The notes beneath the pieces were generated by a model. That model had not been told where the DNA came from, ran no database searches, and saw nothing but the letters and a program-made list of their open reading frames with translations. From Caldifarciminota bacterium (GTDB lineage: Bacteria > Hydrothermota > UBA3073), in NCBI GenBank assembly GCA_030606335.1, contig JAUWGP010000029.1, positions 1 to 35,256 on the forward strand: a stretch of 35,256 bases of DNA. Reading direction: 5' to 3'. The position numbers and the translations under genes were made by a program. Below are positions 25,356 through 34,779 of this stretch, one piece after another (the stretch's first letter is position 1; every line of letters starts with the position of its first letter).

Positions 25356-25607
25356 ATGGATGAGGAAAAGGTTGTAGCAAGTTCAGAAAGTAGCAATGTC
25401 TCTGATAAGAGTAGGACAGTAGTCTTCTTATTAGCCTTCTTTTTAGGTGAATTAGGAATACATCGTTTTTACATGGGGAAAATCGGAACAGGAATCCTGT
25501 GGTTACTCACCGGTGGATTATTTACTATAGGTTGGTTGGTGGATTGGATAGTTGCTCTTGCTGGTGGTTTCAAAGACCAATTTGGAAAGCCAATTACTAA
25601 ATGGTAA
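25356..25607 (+). CDS. TM2-domain membrane protein
   Basis: The 83-residue protein has a charged, Ser-rich N-terminus (about 20 residues) and then the TM2 pattern: a first helix, LGIHRFYMGKIGTGILWLLT, a second helix, and a WLVDWI ending. TM2 proteins are small two-helix membrane proteins of unknown role. Spacing and length fit the family. An AAAGGGG-type binding site precedes the ATG. It has its own consensus promoter and lies next to a divergent operon. Confidence 0.85.
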   Translation: MDEEKVVASSESSNVSDKSRTVVFLLAFFLGELGIHRFYMGKIGTGILWLLTGGLFTIGWLVDWIVALAGGFKDQFGKPITKW

Positions 25608-25641
25608 TAATCTTATTTTGCCCTGTCATAATTCCCAATGA

Positions 25642-25669
25642 AGCCCACCCACCACTAAAGTAGTGGGCT
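25642..25669. other. Hairpin, terminator-like or IS200/IS605-end-like
   Basis: AGCCCAC (25642-25648) pairs perfectly with GTGGGCT (25663-25669); an alternative inner stem is CCACTA/TAGTGG around AAG. The word AAGCCCAC...AGTGGGCT resembles the foldable end of IS200/IS605 elements. It lies 35 bases after the TM2 stop, so a terminator is also possible, although no T-run follows. Confidence 0.4.
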
Positions 25670-25765
25670 ATATAATAAACGCTGTGCTACATAAAATAAT
25701 TTCACTTCTAAATAGCAATGTATTATTAATTTTACGAAAGACACAATATCAAAAAGGGGGGGTTT

Positions 25766-27022
25766 ATGTGGCTCAAATTACAGGATAAAGAGGTATGGGA
25801 GGCAATCATTGGTGAACTTCACCGCCAGCAAGAGAAATTAGAACTTATCGCATCTGAGAATTATACATCTCCTGCTGTGCTGCAGGCTATGGGTTCCGTT
25901 CTTACAAACAAATATGCAGAGGGCTATCCCGGTGCAAGATACTACGGGGGCTGCGAATGGGTAGATATTGCTGAAAGAATCGCTGTTGAAAGAGCAAAGA
26001 AACTTTTTGGATGTGACCATGCAAATGTTCAGCCACTTTCAGGGGTTCCAGCAAATATGGCAGCGTATTTCGCACTTGCTGAACCAGGGGAAAAATTAAT
26101 GGGACTTACGCTCTCACATGGTGGGCACCTCTCACATGGACATTCTGTCAGTTTCTCTGGTAAATGGTTAAATGTAGTAAGATACAAAGTTGATAAAGAA
26201 ACTGAGATGATTGATTATAAAGCACTCCTTGATTTTGCAAAAGAGGAAAAGCCAAAAATAATCGTAGCAGGAGCCAGTGCTTATCCAAGAACACTCTACT
26301 TTGACAAATTCAGAGAGATATGTGATGAGGTTGGTGCATATCTTGTTTCAGACATTGCACACATAGCAGGTCTGGTAGCTGCTGGTCTTCATCCTTCACC
26401 TACTCCGTATTCCGATATAGTAACTACAACAACCCATAAAACCCTGAGAGGTCCAAGAAGTGGTCTTATTATGTGCAAAGAAGAGCATAAAAAAATGGTT
26501 GACAGGTGGGTATTCCCAAGATTGTCAGGTGGACCTCACATGCATACAATAGCAGCCAAAGCAGTGTGTTTTGGTGAGGCACTCAAGCCTGAATTCAAAG
26601 AATATCAGAAACAGGTATTATTTAACGCAAAGGCTATGGCTGACGAATTTGAAAAATGCGGATATAGACTTGTTGCAGGAGGCACTGATACACACCTGAT
26701 GCTTGTAGACCTTCGACCAAAAGAGATAAAAGGCATGGATGCTGAATTGGCACTGGATAAAGCAGCAATAACGATAAATAAAAACACAATTCCTTATGAC
26801 CCTGAAAAACCTAATATCGCAAGCGGTATAAGGGTGGGAACTCCTGCTATTACAACAAGGGGAATGAAAGAAGATGAGATGAAAAAGATAGTAAGGCTCA
26901 TAGATAAGGTACTCGTGAATATAAATAATGAGAAAATCTATGAAGAAGTAAAGCAAGAGGTGATTGAACTCTGCTCCTCATTCCCGATATACAAGGAATA
27001 TGAAAAATTCCTGAACTCTTAA
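25766..27022 (+). CDS. glyA: Serine hydroxymethyltransferase
   Basis: The 418-residue enzyme interconverts serine and glycine with tetrahydrofolate using pyridoxal phosphate. The Schiff-base lysine is Lys225 in [12 protein letters not shown]. Other family motifs are [39 protein letters not shown] and [18 protein letters not shown]. The length is typical. A GGGGGGG-rich site precedes the ATG. The gene is followed by dCMP deaminase and a radical SAM gene on the same strand, consistent with one-carbon and thymidylate supply. Confidence 0.97.
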   Translation: MWLKLQDKEVWEAIIGELHRQQEKLELIASENYTSPAVLQAMGSVLTNKYAEGYPGARYYGGCEWVDIAERIAVERAKKLFGCDHANVQPLSGVPANMAAYFALAEPGEKLMGLTLSHGGHLSHGHSVSFSGKWLNVVRYKVDKETEMIDYKALLDFAKEEKPKIIVAGASAYPRTLYFDKFREICDEVGAYLVSDIAHIAGLVAAGLHPSPTPYSDIVTTTTHKTLRGPRSGLIMCKEEHKKMVDRWVFPRLSGGPHMHTIAAKAVCFGEALKPEFKEYQKQVLFNAKAMADEFEKCGYRLVAGGTDTHLMLVDLRPKEIKGMDAELALDKAAITINKNTIPYDPEKPNIASGIRVGTPAITTRGMKEDEMKKIVRLIDKVLVNINNEKIYEEVKQEVIELCSSFPIYKEYEKFLNS

Positions 27023-27065
27023 TTCTTTGAATTTTGATATTTGATATTCGATATTTGATTTACCT

Positions 27066-27518
27066 ATGCGTCCTTCCTGGGATAAATATTTCATGGACAT
27101 TGCTACACTTGTAGCATCCCGTTCTACTTGCCTTAGAAGAAAGGTTGGAGCGTGTGTTGTGAGGGATAGAAGAATACTCTCGACAGGATATAATGGTGCA
27201 CCCTCAGGTATTACTCATTGTGAGGATATTGGATGCCTGCGTGAGAGACTTAAAGTACCATCCGGAGAGAGACACGAACTATGTAGAGGACTACATGCAG
27301 AGCAAAATGCTATAATACAAGCAGCAAAGATAGGTGTATCACTCGAAAATGCGACTATTTACATTACAAATCATCCCTGCTTTATATGTTCTAAGATGAT
27401 AATAAACTCCGGAATAAAAAAGGTAGTATATAGGGATGGTTATCCCGACAAAGAGGCAATGCAATTTTTAAAAGAAAGCGGAATAAAAGTTAAAAAATTA
27501 AAAAAGAGTGATGTCTGA
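27066..27518 (+). CDS. Deoxycytidylate (dCMP) deaminase
   Basis: The 150-residue protein has the zinc-binding set of the cytidine deaminase fold: His77-Ala-Glu79 in LHAEQNAI and Cys105-x2-Cys108 in HPCFICSKM. The opening [19 protein letters not shown] and GYNGAPSG are typical of ComEB-type dCMP deaminases that make dUMP for thymidylate synthesis. The 43 bases before it are an ATTTGATATTCG-like word tract with no clear ribosome binding site. Its last codons overlap the next gene by eight bases. Confidence 0.93.
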   Translation: MRPSWDKYFMDIATLVASRSTCLRRKVGACVVRDRRILSTGYNGAPSGITHCEDIGCLRERLKVPSGERHELCRGLHAEQNAIIQAAKIGVSLENATIYITNHPCFICSKMIINSGIKKVVYRDGYPDKEAMQFLKESGIKVKKLKKSDV

Positions 27519-28428
27519 AAAACTCTATCCTAGATATCTGAATATTAGAGAAGGGCTTCAGAAAAGAGTAGAACAGGCATATAATATCCTTAAGGAGTGT
27601 ACCCTTTGTGGAAGAGAATGTAAAAAGAATCGCTTTGTCGGAAAGGGTGAATGCGGAGCCGGGTTACTACCAGTGGTTTCGAGTTACAATCTACATTTTG
27701 GAGAAGAACCACCAATATCAGGATTGAGTGGTTCTGGTACAATATTTTTCACAGGATGCAGTCTTTCCTGCGTTTTCTGCCAAAACTATCCAATCTCTCA
27801 ACAAAGAATTGGAAACGAGATAACTATTGAGAAATTGGCAGAATACATGATTTCGCTTGAACATAAAGGAGCACATAATATAAACCTTGTTACTCCCACC
27901 CACTATGTCCCACAGATTCTTGCCTCACTTAAAATTGCTATTGATAAAGGATTAAATATCCCAATAGTCTATAATACAGGTGGTTACGATTCTCTCCACA
28001 CTATCATGCTTTTACAGGGAATAATAGATATATATCTGCCAGATGCAAAATATTCAAGAGATGAACTTGCAATCAAATATTCAGGTATAGGAAAATATAT
28101 TGAGACAAACAGAAAGGCAATATGTGAGATGTACTCTCAGGTAGGAAATCTTATGGTTAAGGGGGGAGTTGCAAAAAGTGGTATCCTTGTAAGGCACTTA
28201 TTACTTCCTTCCCATCTTGAGAATACAAAAGAAATACTTAATTTCTTGAAGGATGTATCCCCTGATATAAAAATTAGTCTTATGGGACAGTATTTCCCAT
28301 GCAATCGTTCAACAGATTACCCAGAGATAAATATGAGAATAAGTCCAGACGAGTATAAAGAAGCAATCTCTTTTATGAATTCATTATCACTGGAAGGGTA
28401 TATACAGGACTCACTTGCAAGAATATAA
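27511..28428 (+). CDS. PflX-like radical SAM protein
   Basis: The 305-residue protein has a cysteine-rich N-terminus ([14 protein letters not shown], and GKGECGAG) and the radical SAM cluster motif Cys83-x3-Cys87-x2-Cys90 in [15 protein letters not shown]. It is like the COG1313/PflX group, relatives of glycyl-radical activating enzymes, with [10 protein letters not shown] and [11 protein letters not shown] following. The substrate is unknown. A GTG at 27508 and an ATG at 27511 are both possible starts; the ATG is preferred. The start overlaps the dCMP deaminase stop, suggesting translational coupling. It ends 11 bases before the convergent Na/Pi gene. Confidence 0.85.
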   Translation: MSEKLYPRYLNIREGLQKRVEQAYNILKECTLCGRECKKNRFVGKGECGAGLLPVVSSYNLHFGEEPPISGLSGSGTIFFTGCSLSCVFCQNYPISQQRIGNEITIEKLAEYMISLEHKGAHNINLVTPTHYVPQILASLKIAIDKGLNIPIVYNTGGYDSLHTIMLLQGIIDIYLPDAKYSRDELAIKYSGIGKYIETNRKAICEMYSQVGNLMVKGGVAKSGILVRHLLLPSHLENTKEILNFLKDVSPDIKISLMGQYFPCNRSTDYPEINMRISPDEYKEAISFMNSLSLEGYIQDSLARI

Positions 28429-28439
28429 CAATCATATCT

Positions 28440-30425
28440 CTACTTACTTTCTATGATATATGTACCTATATTGGAGGCATGAAAGTTTATCCGTTCAAGG
28501 TCCAGAATTAAATCTAAATGGATTGAGCTTGTCTCAACTGATTCCTGTAAACCCTTTCTTAGTCGGTCGAGATGTGAGTCATGATATTTTGACAATAACC
28601 TTCTGCCTTCTTTTCTTCTCTTCGCTATGTTTATAGCGAGACCATTATCAAAAGTAGCGAGTGTATCTATAGCCATCCTTAGTGTTTCTTTTGAGTAAGT
28701 AAACAGACTCTCAATCTCTTTTAAACCCTCTTCCGAAAATATAAACCCTTTCTTTATTTTCTTTTTTAAATAAACAGTAATACTCTTTGAAATCACATCT
28801 CCTATATGTTCGAATTCATCAATTATATGAAGAATTGCAGTACTTTTCTTTGACAACTCCAGAGTTATCTCCTCCTCTGATATATTGACTAAATATAATC
28901 GAATATTCCCTTCAAGAGTATCGACCATATCATCATCCTTAATTATTTTTAATCTTTCCATCTCTTCATTTGACTTTATAACTTCCATTGAGCGATTTAA
29001 CATAGACTGAACGATATCCGCCATCCTCAATGACTCTCTTAAAGCCTGTCCAATAGCAATCGCTGGTGAAGAAATGAAAGTGCGATCAAGATATTTTGGT
29101 TTAAATAAAACCTTCTTTAGAGGTAAAATCTTTTTTATCAATATTGAATATGGAAAAAGCAGCGGAAGAAATAAAATCGCAGAAAAAATATTGAAGAGTG
29201 TATGAGCATTCGCAACCTGTCTGGGAAGAGATAAAGCAGTATATCCAACAAGAGTAGCAAATTTATCTATAAATGGGAAAAATATAATTACAATCAGAAT
29301 TCTAAAAATTATGTGAGCAAGGGCTACCCTTTTTGCCTCTACATTGCGATTTATTGAGGCAAGTAGGGCTGTTACACATGTACCAATATTTGCACCAAAT
29401 ATGATTGGTATAGCACCAGTTATATCTATAAGGCCTGCAAATGCAAAAGAGATTACAAGTGCCATTGTAGCACCAGATGATTGAATTAAACCTGTAAATA
29501 TTGCTGAAATAAAAAGTAGAACAAATGGCCTCTCTCCCATTGCAATAATATTGCTGGTAACTCCTGATATCAGTGTAAGAGGATAAACAGCATCTGTCAT
29601 AATTTTCATTCCAAAAAATATAAGACCAAAAGCAAATATAACGCGTCCGGTATAATGAATAGTTCGGCGCTTTCCAAATATCATCATGAAAAAACCAATG
29701 GCAACTATTATGAGTGCTATATCAAAAATCTTGAATGCGATAAGCTGTACAGTAAATGTAGTACCAATACCTGCTCCAAGAATTACACCAAGAGTCTGAA
29801 CAAATTTTATAAGTCCTGCCTCGGCAAATGATACAAGCATAACTGTTGTAGCAGAGCTTGATTGGGTAAGAATAGTAATAAATATACCTACAAATACACC
29901 AAAGATAGGATTCTTCGTCAATCGCCATAATACATCTCTCAGTTTACCACCTGCTATTCTTGTTAGTGCCTTGCTTCCAAAGTTAAGTCCATACATAAAT
30001 AATGCAAATCCTCCAACGAGTCCAATCAGTAAAAATAGTAAGAAATTCTTTCTCAATGTAGTAAAGGAGACCATTACTTTTTTTGGTGTAACTGGAGATG
30101 TAGCCTCAAGCCAGTATTTACCCTCTGTGTCTCCTGCATGAAATCTGAAGACTGCATAACCCCTTGAATCTGTCGTGTCACACAGGATGGTACTCACATA
30201 TCTCTCTTCCACCTGAGACGGAACACTTATAAATCTTATACTAACTGGAACACCTTCTACAGGATTTCCATCCTCGTCAACAGCCTCGAGTATAATAGGA
30301 TTTGGAAGCTCTTTACCAACAGCCACAACCATACCATCGCCAGAGATATCAACACCTCTTGGGTCTGTAGCCTTAACAAGATTGGGCAACCCTGAAACGA
30401 GAAATATACATAGCAGTAAACTCAT
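28440..30425 (-). CDS. Na+/phosphate cotransporter with N-terminal Ig-like domain and PhoU-like tail
   Basis: The 661-residue protein begins with a signal-like segment (to about residue 19) and a beta-rich Ig/Big-1-type domain at about residues 25-120 (LEAVDEDGNPVEGVPVSIRF, DSRGYAVFRFHAGDTEG). Membrane helices start at about residue 128. The transport core has the two repeat motifs expected of Na/Pi cotransporters, QSSSATTVML at Gln188 and QSSGATMAL at Gln315. The last part, after about residue 470, is a helical PhoU-like domain. It takes up phosphate with sodium and may be regulated by that domain. The added extracellular Ig-like domain is unusual. It has a consensus promoter at 30472-30500. 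Confidence 0.9.
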   Translation of the reverse strand: MSLLLCIFLVSGLPNLVKATDPRGVDISGDGMVVAVGKELPNPIILEAVDEDGNPVEGVPVSIRFISVPSQVEERYVSTILCDTTDSRGYAVFRFHAGDTEGKYWLEATSPVTPKKVMVSFTTLRKNFLLFLLIGLVGGFALFMYGLNFGSKALTRIAGGKLRDVLWRLTKNPIFGVFVGIFITILTQSSSATTVMLVSFAEAGLIKFVQTLGVILGAGIGTTFTVQLIAFKIFDIALIIVAIGFFMMIFGKRRTIHYTGRVIFAFGLIFFGMKIMTDAVYPLTLISGVTSNIIAMGERPFVLLFISAIFTGLIQSSGATMALVISFAFAGLIDITGAIPIIFGANIGTCVTALLASINRNVEAKRVALAHIIFRILIVIIFFPFIDKFATLVGYTALSLPRQVANAHTLFNIFSAILFLPLLFPYSILIKKILPLKKVLFKPKYLDRTFISSPAIAIGQALRESLRMADIVQSMLNRSMEVIKSNEEMERLKIIKDDDMVDTLEGNIRLYLVNISEEEITLELSKKSTAILHIIDEFEHIGDVISKSITVYLKKKIKKGFIFSEEGLKEIESLFTYSKETLRMAIDTLATFDNGLAINIAKRRKEGRRLLSKYHDSHLDRLRKGLQESVETSSIHLDLILDLERINFHASNIGTYIIESK

Positions 30426-30471
30426 ATGTATAATAATAGATTAAAAAACAAATTATCAACTCTATCAATTG

Positions 30472-30500
30472 ATTATATCACACCTTTTTTGTGATGTCAA
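30472..30500 (-). promoter_or_regulatory. Consensus promoter of the Na/Pi gene with internal dyad
   Basis: On the minus strand TTGACA (30500-30495) and TATAAT (30477-30472) are 17 bases apart. A dyad, ATCAC-N9-GTGAT, straddles the spacer and overlaps both boxes, as a repressor operator might. Confidence 0.8.
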
Positions 30501-30683
30501 GATTTTTTATATAGAAATTTAGGCATTTTCCCAAACCCTTATGATGATAGATAATATGAAACCTTTAATTGTATGCTATAGCGTTGTAATCTCATTTTTC
30601 TATAACTATCTACTCTTAAATGCGATTGCTTCATTGTCCGTCAAGAAGTACGACGGACGCCTCGCAATGACATGGAAGAAGTT

Positions 30684-30868
30684 GTTATTGCGAGCGAACG
30701 CAGTAAGCGTGGCAATCTCATCCCGCTCGTCTGTCATTGCGAGCGAACGCAGTAAGCGTGGCAATCTCATTCCACTCGTCTGTCATTGCGAGCGAACGCA
30801 GTAAGCGTGGCAATCTCATTCCACTCGTCCGTCATTGCGAGCGAACGCAGTAAGCGTGGCAATCTCAT
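30684..30868. repeat. Four 49-base tandem repeats
   Basis: The units start at 30684, 30733, 30782 and 30831, exactly 49 bases apart, each with (TC/TT)ATTGCGAGCGAACGCAG, TAAGCGTGGCAATCTCAT and a TCGTCTGT-type joiner. The repeated word is the left part of the 88-base inverted-repeat family. Confidence 0.9.
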
Positions 30869-30949
30869 ATGTGATATAATTCAGTAAAAAGCGATTGCTT
30901 CATCCGTCAATCCGTTGTACTTCTTGACGGACGACGGATTCGCAATGAC
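30832..30949. repeat. 118-base inverted-repeat element
   Basis: TCATTGCGAG and (T)TCGCAATGA ends enclose the same core as the 88-base copies (GTGATATAATTCAGTAAAAA) plus an extra 30 bases with CCGTCAA/TTGACGG words. Confidence 0.75.
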
Positions 30950-31424
30950 AGAAAAGACCCGTATCACGTAACTTTGGGATATTCCCTAAATTTAAAATAG
31001 AACTGAATAGTATCCAGTAAATTATCTTAGTTTTTTTCTTTACTTTTCTAATATTTTATGTTATAATTATTAACAGACACACTAAAAAGCTGGTCTTGCT
31101 ATTCTTTGCCTATAGTACAGCTGAAGTTCAAAAGTACTCTATGTTCATATAATATCATAATAACTGCATAAACTATCTCCTCATCTTATTATAGAAGTAG
31201 CTTCAGATAAAGAACCTAAAACAACCTGAAAAATATCTTCACCTAATAAAAAGTTTAAAAATTTACATTATCTAATTAGTATAAATGGCATATGAGATTA
31301 TATCCCATTGTATAAATAAATGTCTATCTATGATTAGAGGTAAAAAAGATGATTTTGAGCTAAATTTATGATACAACAAATCTATAAACATTATAATATT
31401 TGTGATAATTAAAGAGGAGTTTTC

Positions 31425-32867
31425 ATGCAACAATATTTATTAAGAAAAGTTATATTGTATGGAGTAGCAATTTTCATCCCTCTCTTTGCCTTTGCTACTG
31501 ATTGGTATACTATGATGGTGGATAGTACAAACTGGAGTGGGGTATATGGGACATCAATTGCACTTGATTCATTCGGAATACCACACATTGCATATTGTAG
31601 ATATAATGGTCCTGGTTTAATGTATGCCTCTTTTAATTCAGATGACTCTACATGGATTATTGAATCTGTATTTGATTCAGCAGGAATGAAAGCCCCCAGA
31701 ATTGCGGGTATCTACTCCTCGTTAGCTTTTGACTCAAAGGGTTATCCGCATATCAGTTACTTTGGTGGTGGTTTAGGTTATGCATGGAAAGACAGCCTTG
31801 GCTGGCATACAACACAGCCATATCCAGGTGCCTGGATAGATGGAACCTCACTTGTATTGGATAAATATGATTATCCGCATATAGGTTATTCCGTAGACTG
31901 GACGTATACTACTGCTCTTGTATTTCACACATATCAGGACGAATCTAACTGGCACACAGAAGTTGTGGATACAATATTTACTGGTTCACCTCGGAATGTA
32001 ACCCTGGCGGTTGATAGGGAAAATCATATCCACATCTCATACGGAGATCTTCGTCCAGGACATGCAGGACTTCCAGGAAGGGGGATTATGTATGGGGTAA
32101 GAAATGAGGCTGGAGAATGGGAGCTGGAGAAGATGATAGATACCCTGGATGTGGTTTTCACATGTTTTGAGAGAAATCCCTGTCTTGCTCTTGATAGCCT
32201 GGACCATCCCTGTATTGCCTATGAGTCATGGGATACCCTCGTTATCAAGGGGAAACTAAAATATGCTACAAAACTTGATGGAATCTGGCATGTTGAGTTA
32301 GTAGACACACTTTGGGCTGGTGGATTATATTTATCTTTAGATGCATTATGTGGACCGCATATAATCTATAAAACCGAAAGGGAACCCTCTTGGCTGAGTT
32401 ATACTTGGGAATCTGATGAAGTATGGCATACTGAAAAAGTTTGCTGGGTAGGGGGTGGAAGCGGAGGAGTTCATTACCCGGGACTTATTATAGATGATAA
32501 TGGATATGCTCATATAAGCTGTAATAAAATGAATTCACACCTTAACACAAGATATGCCACGGGGCATCCGGAGGTAGGAATAGAGATTGAGCCCGAGCCC
32601 TCCTTATATACTTCACTGAATGTGTATCCAAGTATTGGGAAACAATCAGTGAAGATAGAATTCACACTCAACAGAAAAGTAATGGCAAATTTAAGTATCT
32701 ATAATATTGCAGGACAAAAGATAATTGAATTGGTAAATAAAGAAAGGGATTGTGGTACATATACGATTCACTGGGATATTAAGGGTATAAAATCAGGCAT
32801 CTATTTCTGCCGTTTTAGAACGGGGAAGGAAGTTTTTATGACCAAAAAATTTATAATTCTAAGATGA
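31425..32867 (+). CDS. Secreted beta-propeller protein, tandem paralog 1
   Basis: The 480-residue protein has a signal-like start (VAIFIPLFAFATDWY) and then a series of beta-propeller-like blades (for example SLAFDSKGYPHISYF, LVLDKYDYPHIGYS, LALDSLDHPCIAYES). The last 80 residues form a T9SS-type sorting domain (LNVYPSIGKQSVKIEF, IYNIAGQKI, GIKSGIYFC, FIILR). A GAGGAG site precedes the ATG. It is nearly identical to the gene at 33147 over the propeller part but differs in the last 80 residues. A surface or exported binding role is inferred; no ligand is known. Confidence 0.85.
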   Translation: MQQYLLRKVILYGVAIFIPLFAFATDWYTMMVDSTNWSGVYGTSIALDSFGIPHIAYCRYNGPGLMYASFNSDDSTWIIESVFDSAGMKAPRIAGIYSSLAFDSKGYPHISYFGGGLGYAWKDSLGWHTTQPYPGAWIDGTSLVLDKYDYPHIGYSVDWTYTTALVFHTYQDESNWHTEVVDTIFTGSPRNVTLAVDRENHIHISYGDLRPGHAGLPGRGIMYGVRNEAGEWELEKMIDTLDVVFTCFERNPCLALDSLDHPCIAYESWDTLVIKGKLKYATKLDGIWHVELVDTLWAGGLYLSLDALCGPHIIYKTEREPSWLSYTWESDEVWHTEKVCWVGGGSGGVHYPGLIIDDNGYAHISCNKMNSHLNTRYATGHPEVGIEIEPEPSLYTSLNVYPSIGKQSVKIEFTLNRKVMANLSIYNIAGQKIIELVNKERDCGTYTIHWDIKGIKSGIYFCRFRTGKEVFMTKKFIILR

Positions 32868-32877
32868 GGAGGTAAGT

Positions 32878-33126
32878 ATGAAAAGGTTACTGAAAGGCTT
32901 GATAGTCGCTTTTGCGGTTATATCCCCATTATACCTTTACGGGGTGAATGAGGGATACTCAGTAATTACAGAATCCTCTCCCTGGGGTATTGTGATGGGT
33001 AAGGATAAATGGGAAGATTTGGATGATCCAGCTGATGGGGATAGTTTGTATGAGCTGAGACTTGATTCTAGGCAAAGTTGTGGTCTTTCATGTGTCAGAC
33101 CTAATAATGTAATCATAAATCTTTAA
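32878..33126 (+). CDS. Small secreted protein between paralogs, possibly truncated
   Basis: The 82-residue product has a clear signal peptide (MKRLLKGLIVAFAVISPLYL) and a short acidic mature part (KWEDLDDPADGDSLYEL). A strong GAGGAGG site lies seven bases before the ATG, ten bases after the previous stop. It could be a real small exported protein or the remnant of a longer gene cut during the duplication. No family is recognised. Confidence 0.55.
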   Translation: MKRLLKGLIVAFAVISPLYLYGVNEGYSVITESSPWGIVMGKDKWEDLDDPADGDSLYELRLDSRQSCGLSCVRPNNVIINL

Positions 33127-33146
33127 ATACAATAAAAGAGAGTATT

Positions 33147-34592
33147 ATGCGAAAAGATTTATTGAATAAAGTATTATTTTGGGGAGTTGTATTTATTCCT
33201 TTATTTTCCTTTACTACAGATTGGTATATTATGATGGTGGATACTACAGACTGGAGTGGGGTGTACGGGACATCTATTGCACTTGATTCGGTCGGAATAC
33301 CACACATTGCCTATTGTAGATATAATGGCCCTGGTTTAATGTATGCCTCTTTTAATTCAGAGGACTCTACATGGATTCTTGAATCTGTATTTGATTCAGC
33401 GGGAGTGAAAGCCCCCAGAATTGCGGGTATCTATTCCTCGTTGGCTTTTGACTCAAAGGGTTATCCGCATATCAGTTACTTTAGTAGTGGTTTAGGTTAT
33501 GCATGGAAGGACAACCTTGGCTGGCATACAACACAGCCATATCCAGGTGCCTGGATAAGTGGAACCTCACTTGTATTGGATAAATATGATTATCCGCATA
33601 TAGGTTATTCCGTAGACTGGACGTATACTACTGCTCTTGTATTTCACACATATCAGGACGAATCTAACTGGCACACAGAGGTTGTGGATACAATATTCAC
33701 TGGTTCACCTCGGAATGTGACTATGGCGGTTGATAAGGAAAATCATATCCACATCTCATACGGAGATCTTCGTCCAGGACATTCAGGACTTCCAGGAAGG
33801 GGAATTATGTATGGTGTAAGAGACGAGGCTGGAGAATGGGAGCTGGAGAAGATGATAGATACCCTGGATGCAGTTTTCACATGTTTTGAGAGAAATCCCT
33901 GTCTTGCTCTTGATAGCCTGGACCATCCCTGTATTGCATACGAGTCATGGGATACCCTCGTTATCAAAGGGAAACTAAAATACGCTACAAAACTTGATGG
34001 AAGCTGGAATGTTAATATAGTAGATACACTTAGGGCTGGTGGATTATATTTATCTTTAGATGCATTATGTGGACCGCATATCATCTATAAAACCGAAAGG
34101 GAACCCTATTGGCTGAGTTATGCTTGGCAATCTGATGGAGTATGGTATACTGAAAAAGTTTGTTGGGTAGGGGGTGGAAGCGGGGGATTTCATTACCCGG
34201 GACTTATTATAGATGATAATGGATATGCTCATATAAGCTGTAATTACATGGGTTCACACTATAACACGAAATATGCCACAGGATATCCCGAGATGGGCAT
34301 AGAGATTAGAACTGATGAGTTTGATGAAGAATTGCTTATGGTATATCCGAGCGTTAGCATTTCCCAAATAGAAGTGGAAATTGAGTATGTTCTGGAGAAA
34401 GAAGATAATGTGAGTGTGTGTATCTATAATATCATGGGACAGAAGGTAACAGAATTGGTAAATGAAAGGAAGCAACTGGGAAAATATAAGAATTACTGGA
34501 AGACAGAATCAGTAGGAAGTGGAATTTACTTCTGCTGCCTTGTATTAGATGGAAAACTTATAGTAGTTAGAAAGATAGAAATCTTGAAATAA
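33147..34592 (+). CDS. Secreted beta-propeller protein, tandem paralog 2
   Basis: The 481-residue protein starts VLFWGVVFIPLFSFTTDWY and is close to the gene at 31425 from about residue 20 to 395, with few changes (for example SSGLGYAWKDNLG for GGGLGYAWKDSLG). The C-terminal sorting domain (LLMVYPSVSISQIEVEIEY, CIYNIMGQKVTELV, GSGIYFCC) is much more diverged. Signal peptide and propeller argue for export to the surface. The ribosome binding site (AAAGAGAG) is weak. The duplicate may allow dosage or different binding ends. Confidence 0.85.
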   Translation: MRKDLLNKVLFWGVVFIPLFSFTTDWYIMMVDTTDWSGVYGTSIALDSVGIPHIAYCRYNGPGLMYASFNSEDSTWILESVFDSAGVKAPRIAGIYSSLAFDSKGYPHISYFSSGLGYAWKDNLGWHTTQPYPGAWISGTSLVLDKYDYPHIGYSVDWTYTTALVFHTYQDESNWHTEVVDTIFTGSPRNVTMAVDKENHIHISYGDLRPGHSGLPGRGIMYGVRDEAGEWELEKMIDTLDAVFTCFERNPCLALDSLDHPCIAYESWDTLVIKGKLKYATKLDGSWNVNIVDTLRAGGLYLSLDALCGPHIIYKTEREPYWLSYAWQSDGVWYTEKVCWVGGGSGGFHYPGLIIDDNGYAHISCNYMGSHYNTKYATGYPEMGIEIRTDEFDEELLMVYPSVSISQIEVEIEYVLEKEDNVSVCIYNIMGQKVTELVNERKQLGKYKNYWKTESVGSGIYFCCLVLDGKLIVVRKIEILK

Positions 34593-34743
34593 TATATATC
34601 ACTATAGGATACCCAAAATTCTTATGTAGCAAATATCTTATATTTGCTCACCTCTCCCCTATTATATCGTTTAATTCCCTACCTGAATTTATATAGCATG
34701 TATATTATATCGTCAGTTCAGATATTATTCATATAAATTTTTC

Positions 34744-34772
34744 TTGACTTTCAATAGATAATGTGGTAAAAT
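34744..34772 (+). promoter_or_regulatory. Promoter of the last gene, ATG-proximal
   Basis: TTGACT (34744-34749) and TAAAAT (34767-34772) are 17 bases apart. The next ATG is at 34780, seven bases past the -10, which is close to where transcription would start. Confidence 0.7.
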
Positions 34773-34779
34773 TATTTCG

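Larger units (their letters stand above)
30501..31424. other. Long intergenic region with tandem and inverted repeats
   Basis: No gene is supported; the plus-strand frame at 30541-30804 is read through repeats. It holds four 49-base tandem units and an 118-base member of the TCATTGCGAG inverted-repeat family, then about 400 AT-rich bases before the first propeller gene, with a TATAAT at 31062-31067 but no good -35. Confidence 0.65.

Noticed and set aside
25608-25765. Glycine or folate riboswitch before glyA
   Set aside because: Apart from the hairpin at 25642-25669 no conserved riboswitch core could be recognised.
30541-30804. Plus-strand 87-codon frame before the tandem array
   Set aside because: Most of it is read through the 49-base repeats; the protein is repeat-derived.
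30684-30868. Possible CRISPR array
   Set aside because: Units are direct tandem copies with almost identical joiners, not repeats with unique spacers, and no cas gene is near.
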